Source of the DNA: Dendrophyllia cribrosa | Taxonomy: Eukaryota; Cnidaria; Anthozoa; Scleractinia; Dendrophylliidae | Direction of reading: 5' to 3' | DNA: 64,000 nt | Assembly (NCBI GenBank): GCA_024195265.1 | Contig: JAJLRJ010000010.1 | Coordinates: 39,511,298 to 39,575,297, forward strand | Shown here: positions 44,501 through 56,580 of the stretch, one piece after another | Layout of the letters: every line of letters begins with the position of its first letter | Position numbering within the stretch: position 1 is the stretch's first letter | Notes under the pieces: generated by a model | Told to the model about the DNA's origin: nothing | Databases searched by the model: none | Seen by the model: the letters and a program-made list of their open reading frames with translations, nothing else | Program-made: the position numbers and the translations under genes

Positions 44501-47500
44501 ACCAGAATTCACTGCGCCACGAACTCATTTTGGGCCAGAATGCACTGCGCCACGAATAGTAGCCTCGCTTTCATAAGCTTAAGACTAGCTTTCCATGGTG
44601 CTTCAAGCTGTTGGCTGCAAGATTTGTCAGTAATATTTTGGTCCAACATACCGCGAGTTGAGCGAGGACTGTGAGGCATGGCGATAGGACCGTTGGATAG
44701 CAAAGATTTTCGAAGATTGTACGGAATAAAAGACAAATTTATTTTGAAATCACTCCGACAGCGGTCGATGAGACTAACTTTAGCTGAGCGCGTGGGGACG
44801 CGAAACCTGAGCTGAGCGCGTGAAGACGCGAACAAGATACGGCTAGCTGGTAACGCAACATACTCACTGACAATAATTAACCTAATTTTCACACCTACCT
44901 CGTGGTGAACGTGTCCTTAGCTCAGAATATTGTACAGACATTGCAAGAACTTGTGCGTGAATTACAAAACAAAATTAGTCTTAAAACCAGCTGAAGTTTT
45001 CGTCGATTCATATCGTTTACATTTGCTTTGCTTCCCCTCAAAAAACGAAAGACAAAATTCTGTGAAACCAGTGAGACGATAAAACAGCATTATTACAACA
45101 AATTTACCGCAGCAATTACTATCTTTTGGATACACTAGTTTTAGATTTAGATTTCCTTGGTAAGAAATAGAACACAAACCGCGGTGATAAACATATTGAA
45201 CTTATTCATTTTTTATAAAACTTGACGTTTCGTATGCTACTACATACATTTTCAAAAGTGACCGTTACAGTGTTGAAAACTATACTTATATAGTATTGAA
45301 AAGGGACTGGGACCGAGATTAAGTACAAAACTTAACAGTTGATCTATAAAAAGAAACAGGTGTAATTAATAAAGCATCAGCTTCTCGCTACTGACGTTTT
45401 GCCTAGATTTGCTTCTTAGGCACTATTTTCATGGAAAGAGGATGATCCTAGTGCTAGGATGATCCTAGAAGGTTCATTTGGTTTACATGCAAAAATGCGG
45501 CACTTGGATGATTCTAGCGCTAGGATCATCCTACCTCTCAGATAGGATGATCCTAGCGCTAGGATCATCCTAGCGTGCAACCTTTCGAATGTAAACTGAA
45601 AGCAGAAAACATGTCGCGCTCGGATGATCCTAGTGCTAGGATCCCTCTTTCCATGTAAATAGGGCCCTAGCTGACCTCAATGACCCTTATTGAAAGATTC
45701 CAAGGTATTTTTTTTTCTTTGGGTATTATACTTTTCACAACTACTTTTCAGCCACACACAACGCCTGATGTATTTTGATGCGTGAGTCGGAATGTGAGAA
45801 GACTGATGTAAACAATAATCTTATCATAGGAATTTAATGCTCGTGTTTATTAAACAGGGTCACCCACCGAATTGTTTCGCCAAATAGCTGTTCGTGATGT
45901 TCATACCACCCTCAGATTTTCGGATTTAATTAGATGAAAAGTTTAGGTTCTTAAACCGGAAATTCGATGGATGAAAATGCGATTTTGGGTTCTTAAAAAG
46001 TCCAGCTATAATGATTCTTGGAAATTATACTTTAGCTAACTTCTTCGTAGAAAAGGATTTTGTTTCCTAACACTTTCGGCTTTTTGAAATTTTCATCAAG
46101 ATCGAACAGATCGAGTGTTGTTAGGTGATAAAACAGGGGCGGATGCAGGAGGGAGGTCGATCAGCATTTTTTCAAATTGTTTTTCTGGTTGAGAATTAAG
46201 GTAAACTCCAGATTTTATATCTTGACTTCACAAACGCTTTTCGAGTCTCAGGAATGCTGGAAACGACGTTTTAGAGGGTAAGATTGGAAATTTTTTCCGG
46301 GGGTGCATGTCCCCGTACCCCCTAATATCCGGTGCCTATGGCGCTCGTCGTCCACGGCGAATAAAGTTATTAAGGTGTACAACCTCCTCCCCCCCCCCCC
46401 CTTCCCCCCCCCCCCCCCCCCCCCCCCACCCGCCTCCTTTCAGAAATTCCTTCTGCCCCTTAAGGGGCGGAGGTAAACATGAATTTAAATGAAATTTGAA
46501 GAGGTTTAAAGAAGGGATAGAAGAAAGAAAATGATTTTTGGAACACCAACAGACGGTCGATACCCACGCAAGAGTACCACAGGTTGCTAGTGGACTAAGT
46601 TGGTGTCCGCCTATTAATTATTAACTACAAATTCTATTTTCAAAACCTCACTAAATCTTCAATATTTTTTTTTCTCTTACTTTTACCAATCCTTTGAGGA
46701 AAAACTATTTCCTCCCAAACATACCCAAAAATCACCCAAAAATTCACAAAACACCCCTGGCCCACGACATAGATTCACGGGATGAGCAGAGAGTTTTTGG
46801 ATTGCTTGAAACGTGAACGAGATATTCCATTAAAGCCATGTCAAGTGGCGGAAAAATGACGTTCATGTTTACCCCCGCCTTAAACTACAATATGGATTAT
46901 CACGCGCTACAACATCAGTTGGGTTCAATGTCTTGAGGGGTCTTAAAATTCCGTCTTAAACAGGGAAGGAAAATCAGAGAGTTTTGTCTTAAACAGGGTC
47001 GCAGGATTTGAGTGGCCTGGCCGCACCTCCCTACCTGAGCGTTTAGAGACCCCTCAACTCCCTCCCTCTCCCCCCCCCCCCCCCCCCCCGAGGGGGGGGG
47101 GGGGGGGGTTGGATGAAATACCAAGAGGTTAAGAATGACCATTCAGATGAAATCTTCAGAGCAGTTCTTTTCATGGAGACATTTTAACGCTTTCAATACA
47201 AAACCGGCGGAACTTGAAAATTTTCAATTTTAAACTTCGAAGCGAGAGCGCAAACTTTGCTTGCTGCGGGAGTGCAATGCTTTTTATGACTCGACTGGCG
47301 GCGGTACCTTGCTCGTTCGTTATTGAAACAAAGCTTGCATTCATACCGGCGCGGCTTTGTACGTGGCTTCTGTAGTTTTTTTTCAAAGCTTTAGTTTCGG
47401 TGTTCCGGTTTAAAGGAAAGTATTCCGGGTTTCCCTCCGGCTGCATTGAGCAATATTGAGGTTCGTGACTTCGACCGGAACTCCAGTGTTTTCCTTTTAA

Positions 47501-48360
47501 AATTTTTGACTACTTGCTATTGTTTTAGGCGCGCTTCTTTTGAGAAACTTCGCAAATTTGTTTCGGTCAAAGTTAGTAGGATTTGCTTGGAAATCCTGTG
47601 TTGTATCTGGCAATCAATATCAAAATAAAGAGCCAGTATTTGAAAATGACACGCTCAGACAAAATATGAAACGTATTTACAAAATATCTTTATATTCAAT
47701 GTAGCGCATCTAAAACGCATGAAAATCATATATAAGCAGGTAGACTGTTCCAGTTCATGATTAACAGCCACTTACAATGAGCGTTCTTCCATGCCGGTTT
47801 ATGAATTTATCTCATGCCACCCGCTATATCCGGTCGTATAGAAATATATATTGGAATTTCACAGCCAGCTGGTTACGTATTATTAAACGTTAACATTGCA
47901 AAACCATGGAATCTTGTAAGACAAAAAAGAACACTTGTATTTTGAAACAAATTTGAAGGGAAAAAACTCCCAAACGCGATCGTCACGAAAGGAAATCTGA
48001 GGTTATGGTTACATCACGTAAAGTTGAAATAACAAAGAAAAATTTCAGTGTTGCACATTATGCAAATCGTTGCAAGTTTTGGCGCCGTTGTTTTTCTATC
48101 ATAAAACAGTGTTTTGTTTTCAAGCTGAACAGAAGCTGCTAAACATTAGTTTCAAACGACCTGATTGAATGTGCAGAATATTTCTGGGTATAACATGCAA
48201 AGCGAAGTGACCAGTTATGCATTTGCAAAATTATGCTTGGTCTCCAGGTAGGTCTTACAATGTCTAAGCAATTGGCGCGGCTAAAAGCTTTCGCGTCCTT
48301 TAAGAACAGTTTCAAACAAAAGTACTGAATGCAAGGTAAATATGTTTTTTTACTCACCAT
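39316..48360 (-). CDS. Secreted ferritin with intact ferroxidase centre (ferritin C)
   Basis: Exons 48358-48360 (the ATG alone), 43434-43529, 42856-42898, 41969-42087, 41656-41748, 41020-41073, 39908-40033 and 39316-39474 join in phase to 230 residues. The joined start [19 protein letters not shown] is a signal peptide, followed by a 50-residue extension and then the ferritin fold. All ferroxidase ligands are present: Glu77, Tyr84, Glu111, Glu112, His115, Glu157, Gln191. Such ferritins act in the secretory pathway or outside the cell. Intron 1 is about 4.8 kb and full of repeats. No IRE is found in the presumed 5' UTR. The ATG-only first exon (AAATATG/gtgagt) is inferred because it restores the frame and gives a leader. 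Confidence 0.9.
39560..39740. repeat. Diverged units of the 105-bp repeat
   Basis: Contains AACCATTCAAATGAAAGCTA and GAGCAGTACTTTC, then GGTAGTTCTAACTTAAGTCT. This is the same family as the tandem block at 42211-42625; single pieces also occur at about 7819 and 47140. Confidence 0.7.
41494..41535. repeat. Poly-G homopolymer in ferritin C intron 5
   Basis: 42 consecutive G in an intron, preceded by a G-rich stretch. The exact length is likely uncertain in the assembly. The coding strand carries poly-C. Confidence 0.95.
42211..42625. repeat. Tandem array of about 105-bp units
   Basis: Four or five units with the order GGTAACCATTCAGATGAAAG, GAGCAGTACTTTCCTGTGG, then GTGCTGTAAAAGGTGGTTC. Spacing is about 65, 104 and 106 bp. 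It lies in ferritin C intron 3. Confidence 0.85.
43650..43730. repeat. TA-rich microsatellite
   Basis: Alternating TATATA blocks with CTGTA interruptions, largely self-complementary, in ferritin C intron 1. Confidence 0.9.
45419..45667. mobile_element. MITE built from repeated palindromes
   Basis: TIRs (GG..CTATTT.CATGGAAAGAGG and complement) enclose four copies of a palindrome with core GATCCTAGCGCTAGGATC or its GTGC variant, at about 45433, 45513, 45547 and 45630. It has no coding capacity. It lies in ferritin C intron 1. Confidence 0.8.
46388..46428. repeat. Poly-C tract
   Basis: C runs broken by TT and A, in ferritin C intron 1. Confidence 0.9.
47069..47108. repeat. Adjacent poly-C and poly-G runs
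   Basis: About 21 C are followed by GA and then about 18 G, so the strand can fold on itself as a near-perfect C:G hairpin. Ferritin C intron 1. Confidence 0.9.
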
Positions 48361-48560
48361 ATTTGGAGGATGCTTGGTCGGTCCTAGAAATCACTGCAAC
48401 TGAGAACCTAAAAGGAAAATTGTTTCCTCCCCTGCGCTGCTAGCTCAAGTGTCGTCACCCTGTGTGGTGTTGTTTTACAAAAATTGTACTTTGAGGTGCG
48501 GTACTGTCACTAGTCACATGAGAAATCTGATAATTAACCAATAGGAAATGAGATTACCAT
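48361..48560 (-). promoter_or_regulatory. Presumed 5' UTR and promoter of ferritin C
   Basis: The region directly upstream of the ATG-only exon. A CAGTGA is present near 48392 but the flanks do not pair, so no IRE is called. An inverted CCAAT (attgg) lies near 48539. The start site is unknown. Confidence 0.3.
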
Positions 48561-48699
48561 TCTCAAGAGATTAACAATAATGACAGTGCATATTTATTTT
48601 TATACTTGTCTGGCTGTAAGCCATATAAATCATTAAACTTGCCCGTTCACCATAAGTTGGTCGAGGGACTGGTTTAAATTCTGCAGACTCGATGGCGAT

Positions 48700-49527
48700 A
48701 ACAAAGGAGTTACAAGTTATGTTGAAAGTACTACCAACGTGCATAATTTGTTTTTCTTTTACGTGCTATGACTGAATGCTCGAACAAAGTTCAAAACCTA
48801 TTGTAAACGGACTAAAAATAAAACGGTCAAGGCCGAAAAACTCTACAAAAAAATTTATCAGGTTTCACTGGATCATCAGTTCCTGATGACAATTAATAAA
48901 CGGGTAATATAAAACATGTTGGGTTTTTTAAAAACTGATAACCTTGTAATCTGTTTTGGCTAAATTTATACTGAAATCTTTCTGTGATAGAAGAGCGCGC
49001 CAAGTTGGCGATAATGGAGAATCGGAGAACGACGAATGGGGAACGAGGAACGGGGAACGGGGAATCTCTAAAATATAGGGACTCCCTAAAATGAGGAATC
49101 TCTAAAATAGGGAATCTCTAAAAAAGGGAATCTCTAGAATAGGGAATCTCTAAAACTAGTAGTAATCATAGATTATAGTGCGTCTCCTTATCCCGTGGCA
49201 CCTCGTCTTGATCTAGTACCTCATTTTTATGAATTATATTCAGCCACGGTTTAAAAGGGCTCTGTCGCGAGATATGTCACGCAGGCAAAAACGTCAGGCT
49301 GACATCAAACAAATTCACGCTATCGCCGTGGGATCGGGCAAAATCCTGCCGTGCTGTGTATTCCGAAAGGTCTCAGATTTTTCCGATTTGTCTTGATTTC
49401 ATTTCGGTTATTTCTCCGATTCTGAAATCATACTCCTCAGTACATGTACTAATACCGGAACCGGAAATAATAAATTTCTGAGAAAGCCTGAAAAAGTGCT
49501 CCCGTGATCAACTTCTTGGACACCGCG
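48700..49527. other. Gene-less stretch with short tandem repeats
   Basis: At 49038-49155 units such as AGGGAATCTCTAAAAT repeat about six times after three GGGGAACG-like units. No ORF of note. Confidence 0.6.
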
Positions 49528-50422
49528 CAGAGGAGGTTGGACACGGGCCGAAAGGCATCATGGGATGGATTTTCGTTTTGAGCGACTCTCGTTCAGTTTC
49601 AAATGAACCTTCGAGCTGTGAGGACCTCGAGGAACTACAAATTTTCAGACTTTTAGCCGCTATGGAAGCACAAATCGGCCTAAATTGAAGGTTATGCGAT
49701 TATTCTTGTATAGATACCATTGATTTTTACAACTGAATAACTTGAGGTATCATTCTAGGCCGATCGAAAGACTTACTCGTGCACCGACTACAAATTTGAG
49801 CCACAACAAACACAAATCGGCCTTCATTGAAGTTGATAAGATTCCTCTTGTTACTTAGCGGGGTTTTAAGCCCGTTGATCGATCGAAAGACTTATTAAAG
49901 CAAGGCTGCATGAGGATTTCCAACCGAGGAATATTTTGTAACGAAAACTAAAAGCTTAATTCACGGAATTACCAAGGTTGGTAACCACAACAATCGATCG
50001 TTGCATTTTATAGTCCTCTTGAGTTTTAGAATGTTATTATTTTGAAATACACGAAGGCAATTTTGTTGTACTGAATGCTGGTAGTGCTGGATTTGTGTTG
50101 TTACGAAGTATAAATACATAAATAAATAATAAAACTGTAAAATCGTGTGAAACAAATAATCAATGAAATCAATAATAAGTTTTAATACAAAAACAGATTT
50201 CGGTCCCATCGACCATTACAAATCTGACAACTGTTGACTTTTTTATATAATATCACAGATTATTCCTTGTTAAAACTTCAGGAGAAAAACATGATTTAAA
50301 AACCTAATGGAAATAAAGCAGTGATTAACATACATTTTTGCATCTGAACAAGAACCATCCTTCTAGAAAAAATCCAATTCTGGCCATAAAGACCTTTCAC
50401 CTGCTGAAAGAAATTTCACCTG

Positions 50423-50458
<36 letters not shown>

Positions 50459-52332
50459 TACACCCTTGCCATCCTTGATAATCAAGGAATACCCAGGGGC
50501 AATTAGCTAGGGTCCTGGGGTACCCGTGACCCCCACTTTGCGAGATAATTTTAGTAAAACACAGCGTGGATGTCGACATGACAATCTGGTAAGTACCCTG
50601 GGTGTGACACAGTGTGAAACCCCCTTTGAAAAATCCTAGCTACGCCCTTGCACACCATAGTTTAATGGAGTTGATCAGGAGCCCATTGATATTATAATAG
50701 AAAACAATTAATAGTAATCAAAATAATTATAGCAATTCATAAGTGATACAAAAGCTCCAACAAATATCCAGTGAGCCAAAATTTCCGCCAACTATGAAGG
50801 TTATTTGAGATTTTCTTTGTGGGTGTGCCAGGATTTCTGAAGGGAACCAGACCACATTCAAAGACAACCCGATCTATTCCGAAGATGTCCAAAGATGTTC
50901 AGAAAAATTCAGAAGTTTCCATGGACCTCAGTCCTGCGTTTAATAATATCCTGCTGTAATCATAATGTTCAGAATGACAAAAACCTACAAAAAGTGCTAA
51001 ATTTTCATTAACATAACTATACTTTTAATCGGATCATTGTGATCAGTTAAGGCTGATAGCTCAAATCTGTAAGTCAGGAGTGAGAAATTGCTCCATAGGC
51101 GTGAGTTGGTATGAGATTGGAGTTTTGGACTCGCAGGCATGAGACAATTATTATTTATCTTAGGAATCAACAAAGAAATATATTTAACAGACTGATGAAA
51201 TCATTGATGCATTGTCTATACAAGTTTATAATTTTATTTATATAATAACACCTTATTGATAATTATCTGCTTAAATATGAAACAACTGACATAATGACAA
51301 TAATGAATGACAATAATTCGCAGTTCTCGATCCAATATTTGTGGGTCTCAAGAGCTTTGGATTTTTGCTAAAAGCTGGGCTTTATATAATGACAGACCAA
51401 AACCCTCACTGCCATGCCGCAAGCCCCAATATTTTGGGCCAAGCATTAAAAATGTAATTCTTGTTTGGCTGCTATTTTCAGGAAAAAGAGCAGACTGAAG
51501 GGCTCCACATTTTCCAACGAGTTCTTCCCTTGACCACTCTGATGATTTGGGCGTTTCTGGTTCCTTCGGATGAAGAAAATTAAAATTAAAAATGCCTCCT
51601 ACATTCAAACACTCAAATATTCATTCCAATGTGGCACTTACTGGTGCATTACTGAATAATGTCTTCCGAGAAGAACCGCTTCTTGAAGTCTTGTTCGATG
51701 GTTTTCCAGGGGTATTTCCTGTTGGGCCACCGTGCTTTCGTTTTTCTCTTCGATCAGACATACCTGCAAGAAAATGACTTGATGTTTAAGCTCAAAAAAA
51801 AGCAAAATCGTAGACAATAGCCGTCTAAATTTTCTTGACATTCTGCTTACGAACACTCGTGATAACCTACACAAATGACCGAACTTTAATCGCAAATAAC
51901 AGAAAATCGGTGAGAGGTGCGACCGGGTCCGACGTCCTAAATTAAAAGAATAACTATTTCTACAAAAGATGGTGCGATTTTCATGGCTAGAACCCACGCG
52001 ATATAGCGTCAAGAAACGAACGCGTTGGTTGACTACACAACGTGAACGAAAGCCGCCATATTGGACCGGCTTGCGAGGAAGCCGAATAATAACTAATTCT
52101 ACTGAAAAAAAAATGCGATATAAACAAGTAAATAGAAAAAGTAGCAACATACCTTTCATGAAAACTCCTTTACGGGTAAAAACGGACTACATTTTCGAAG
52201 AAAACCACAATAAAAAACCATGGAATGTTTCGTGGAGAAATTCTCGCAGAAAAGACTGTGAATGAATACGATGATCTGATTGGTCGACCACTCCTACCAG
52301 GATACCTTTCGGCCCGTGTCCAACCTCCTCTG
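49528..52332. mobile_element. TIR element 1 of a tandem pair, Mutator-like signature
   Basis: 2,805 bp, starting CAGAGGAGGTTGGACACGGG and ending with its complement. The TIR is about 28 bp. It is preceded (49519-49527) and followed (52333-52341) by the 9-bp GACACCGCG. TIRs with a 9-bp target duplication are the usual mark of Mutator-like elements. No transposase ORF is present. It carries exon-like minus-strand sequence (51490-51775) and a poly-C tract at 50426-50458. Confidence 0.75.
51490..51775 (-). pseudogene. Two exon-like segments of an unrecognised protein inside TIR element 1
   Basis: One segment follows acceptor ttcttgcag and reads MSDRREKRKHGGPTGNTPGK onward, to a Ser/Lys-rich end before donor gtaagt at about 51654. 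The next follows acceptor ccgaag at about 51570 in the same phase and reads EPETPKSSEWSREELVGKCG onward. It looks like the start of a nuclear, basic protein, but I do not recognise it. The companion element at 52342 has the second segment only in part and lacks the first. Whether this is a captured host gene fragment or part of the element is unknown. Confidence 0.35.
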
Positions 52333-52341
52333 GACACCGCG

Positions 52342-55300
52342 CAGAGGAGGTTGGACACGGGCCGAAAGGCATCATGGGATGAATTTTCGTTTTGAGCGAC
52401 ACTCGTTCAATTTCAAATGAACCTTCGAGCTGTGAGGACCTCGAGGAACTACAAATTTTCTGACTTTTAGCCGCCAAGGAAGCACAAATCGGCCTAAATT
52501 GAAGGTGATGCGATTACGCTTGTATAGATACCATTTATTTTTACAACTGAATAACTTGAGGCATCATTAATAATAATAATCATTCTACGCCGATCGAAAG
52601 ACTTACTCGTGCAGTGACCGACTACAAATTTGAGCCACAACAAGCACAAATCGGCCTTCATTGAAGTTGATAAGATTCCTCTTGTTACTTAGCAGGGTTT
52701 TAAGCCGGTTGATCGATCGAAAGACTTATTAAAGCAAGGCTGCACGAGGAATTCCAACCGAGGAATATTTGTAACGAAAGCTATAAGCTTAAATCACGTA
52801 ATTACCAAGGTTGGTAACCACAACAATCGATCGTTGCATTTTATAGTCCTCTTGAGTTTCAATGTTATAATTTTGAAATACACGAAGGCAATTTTGTTGT
52901 ACTGAATGCTGGTAGTGCTGGATTTGTGTTGTTACGAAGTATAAATACATAAATAATAAAACTGTAAAATCATGTGAAACAACAAACATAATCAATGAAA
53001 TCAATAATAAGTTTACACAGATTATTCAACATTGTTTAAAAACCTAATGGAAGTAAAACAGTGACTAACATACATTTTTGCATCTGAATTCAAGAACCAT
53101 CCTTCTAAAAAGAAATCCAATTCTGGCCATAAAGACCTGGTAGAAAATTGTGATTAGGAGGACCTCGGGCAAAAAGGAATTCAAACTTCTGGGCTTGAAA
53201 ATGAAAATGCAGAGTGTTTTGGCACTCTACTCTGAGTTTGTGGCAAAACAATTCAAGGTACTAAGGAACCATTTTTTCTTTGGGCCCTCTTACTTGGAAT
53301 GTAATTAGAGCACAAAGATCAGGACTGTGCACATGAGAACAACTATATTTTCTTTCACTTGAGCACAACAAATGTGCAATTGCCTATGTCATAAGCAACC
53401 AGGAATTGGAAAGGTGGTTGCTTGGGAAGGATGGTTGCTTATGAGAGTCAAAGTACAACAATAGAGAATGGTTGCTGAAAGGGAGCAAACTGTAGTTGTT
53501 CCAATAATTTTAACTAACAACTTTCCTATCAGACAGATAATTCTTAATGCTGTATTTATGTAAACCATTAATCAATTCCCTCAAAATTTAAATGCCAATT
53601 AGTGGTGGAGCAAGGAAAGAAGTGTTGAAATGTTTCTATTTTGAAGCAGAACTATTTTCACTACAAGCTCCCCCATCCTACTTTATGGTTTTATTGAGTA
53701 ATTAAAAAAGTAAATGAAGCCTTTTGAGAAGTTGGTACAGAAATGGGAAACAACAGAAATTTCACCTGCTGGCTTACAGCCCCACCGCACCCCCCCCCCC
53801 CCCCTCCCCTCTACACCCTTGCCATCCTTGACAATCAAGGAATACCCAGGGGCATATCTAGGGGCGTCCTGGGGTGCCCACGACCTCCCCCCCCCCCCCC
53901 CCCCCCCCCCCTTTGTGAGATAATTTTAGTAAAACACAGCGTGGATGTCGACATGACAATCTGGTAAGTACCCTGGGTGTGACACAGTGTGACAACCCCT
54001 TTGAAAAATCCTAGCTATGCCCCTGCACACCATAGTTAAATGGAGTTGATCAGGAGCCCATTGATATTATAATAGAAAACAATTAATAGTAATCAAAATA
54101 ATTATAGCAATTCATAAGTGATACAAAAGCTCCAACAAATATCCAGTGTGCCAAAATTTCCCCCAACTATGAAGGTTATTTGAGATTTTCTTTGTGGGTG
54201 TGCCAGGATTTCTGAAGGCGACCAGACCAAATTCGAAGACAACCCGATCTATTCCGAAGATGTCCGAAGAATTCAGAAGTTTCCATGGCCTCAGTCCTCC
54301 GTTTTATAATATCCAGCTGTAATCGTAATGTTCAGAATGATAAAAACCTACAAAATGTGCTAAATTTTCATAACATAACTATATTTTTAATTGGATCATG
54401 TGATCAGTTAAGGCTGATAGCTCAAATCTGTTAGTCAGGAGTGAGAAATTGCTCCATAGGCGTGAGTTGGTATGAGATTGGAGTTTTGGACTCGCAGGCA
54501 TGAAACTTAATTTTGGCAGGTATGTTCTATGCCACCATGCAGAACTTAAGTATAATAAGTTTTCATTGTCAACTGAAGACAGAAGTAAGCAACCCGGGGC
54601 TGCTGTGCATTTCTAGCAGGCTACTGTTAGAGCACAATCCATCAAATATCTGTATAGAAAATTATTATTTATCTTAGAAATTAACAGAGAAATATATTTA
54701 ACAGACTGATTAAATCATTGATGCATTTTGTCTATACAAGTTTATAATTTTATTTATATAATAACTTATTGATAATTATCTGCTAAAATATGAAACAACT
54801 GACAATATGGGGGCTTACTCAATGACAATAATTCACAGTTCTCAACCCAATTGTGGGTCTCAAGAGCGCATGGATTTTTGCTAAGAGCAGGGCTTTACAA
54901 GACATGATAATGACAGACCAAAACCCTCACTGCCATGCCTCAAGCCCCAATATTTTGGGCCAAGCAATAAAATGTAATTCTTGTTTGGCTGCTATTTTCA
55001 AGTGTACATGAAAATGACAGACCAAAACCCTTCACTGCCATGCCTCAAGCCCCAATATTTTGGGCCAAGCAATAAAAATGTAATTCTTGTTTGGCTGCTA
55101 TTTTCAGGAAAAAGAGCAGACTGTAGGGCTCCACATTTTGCTGTTGAACCTAGAAAAAGAATAGACTTCATTAGGAAGCCACTCCAATAATATGAAAAGA
55201 AAACAATAACAAACATATAAGCTTTTAGTTATTAAGGTTATAAAAGCTCATACATAAATTGCAATGTTCAACTCTCATGATTAGAGTGTAGATATGAATC

Positions 55301-55855
55301 AAATATGTTTTTCCTCAGAAGACAGAAACAAATTGATCTCAAAAGGTCGAAGCAACCTTAGAAATTACAGCCTACGCACACTTGTGATAACCTACACAAA
55401 TGACCGAACTTTAATCGCAAATAACAGAAAATCGGTAAGAGGTCCGACCGGGTTCGACGTCCTAAATTAAAAGAATAACGTTTTCTACAAAAGATGGTGC
55501 GATTTTCATGGCTAGAACCCACGCGATATAGCATCAAGAAACGAACGCGTTGGTTGACTACACAACGTGGACGAAAGCCGCCATATTGGACCGGCTTGCA
55601 AGGAAGCCGAATAATAACTAATTCTACTGAAAAAAATGCGATATAAACAAGTAAATAGAAAAAGTAGCAACATACCTTTCATGAAAACTCCTTTACGGGT
55701 AAAAACGGACTACATTTACGAAGAAAACCACAATAAAAAACCATCGAATGTTTCGTGGAGAAATTCTCGCAGAAAAGACTGTGAATGAATACGATGATCT
55801 GATTGGTCGATCACTCCTACCAGGATACCTTTCGGCCCGTGTCCAACCTCCTCTG
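52342..55855. mobile_element. TIR element 2 of a tandem pair
   Basis: 3,514 bp with the same TIRs, ending at 55855 and followed by GACACCGCG (55856-55864). Its interior is homologous to element 1 in the same orientation over most of its length, with insertions and deletions. It includes a poly-C tract near 53888-53911 and a 104-bp internal tandem duplication (about 54913-55110). Confidence 0.75.
54913..55110. repeat. About 104-bp tandem duplication inside TIR element 2
   Basis: The segment GACAGACCAAAACCCT to GGCTGCTATTTTCA is present twice in a row here and once in element 1 (51391-51481). Confidence 0.85.
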
Positions 55856-56172
55856 GACACCGCGTTAATGGAGCATGAAATCGACGATTAAGTCACGCAG
55901 GATTTTTCGGATAAAATTACAACTACCAGTTGCAAGTAAGACACAAGACTGTTGAATATAATTCCTTTATTAGCTAGACAAATTTTAGTCACAAAACTGC
56001 GAAATCTGTAGTCGCAAATGCGCCCGATACAGGCGCAATTTCGAGCACTGTAAAGTTAATCTGCGTTCGCCTGGCGCGGCCGGTCAGTGAATTATTGCTA
56101 CAAGACATACAGCGAATTGCACCGTACCGTATAACATCGCGAAAAACGACGTCGGTATTCACAGCATGGAAA

Positions 56173-56580
56173 GGCAAATTTAAGTTGGCGTAATGGTAGC
56201 TTAAAGCTTGCGTAAAGTTCTAATTTACACAACTTTACGCTACATTTACATTTTGCCGGAAAGTCGACCTTTACGCTACCTTTACGCGAAGGCGTAAAGC
56301 TTAAGTAAAAGAACAACTTTAAGCTGGCCGTAAAGTTGGTGTAAATGTGCTGTAAAGTCAAGATTTAAATCTACGTAATGGAAGCATAAAGATGGCGTAA
56401 AGTTTAACTTTACACAATTTTTACGTATCATTTACATGATGTAAAGACAACCTTTTGGCTATCTTTGCGCTGTCTGTGAAAAGCTGGAGTAAAAAATGCA
56501 TCTTTAAACTCGGCGTAAAGTTAGTAAGTGTAAATCTGTTGTTAAGTCCACATTTACGCCACCATTACGCTTATATGTAA
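56173..56580. repeat. Tract dense in GTAAAG/CTTTAC motifs
   Basis: GCGTAAAG and TTTACGC-type hexamers recur on both strands about every 20 bp for 400 bp, mixed in orientation. There is no single tandem unit. Non-coding as far as can be seen. Confidence 0.75.

Noticed and set aside
48385..48400. CAGTGA in the ferritin C 5' region as an IRE
   Set aside because: The bases on either side (AGTTG and TTTCT) do not pair and no C bulge is placed correctly.
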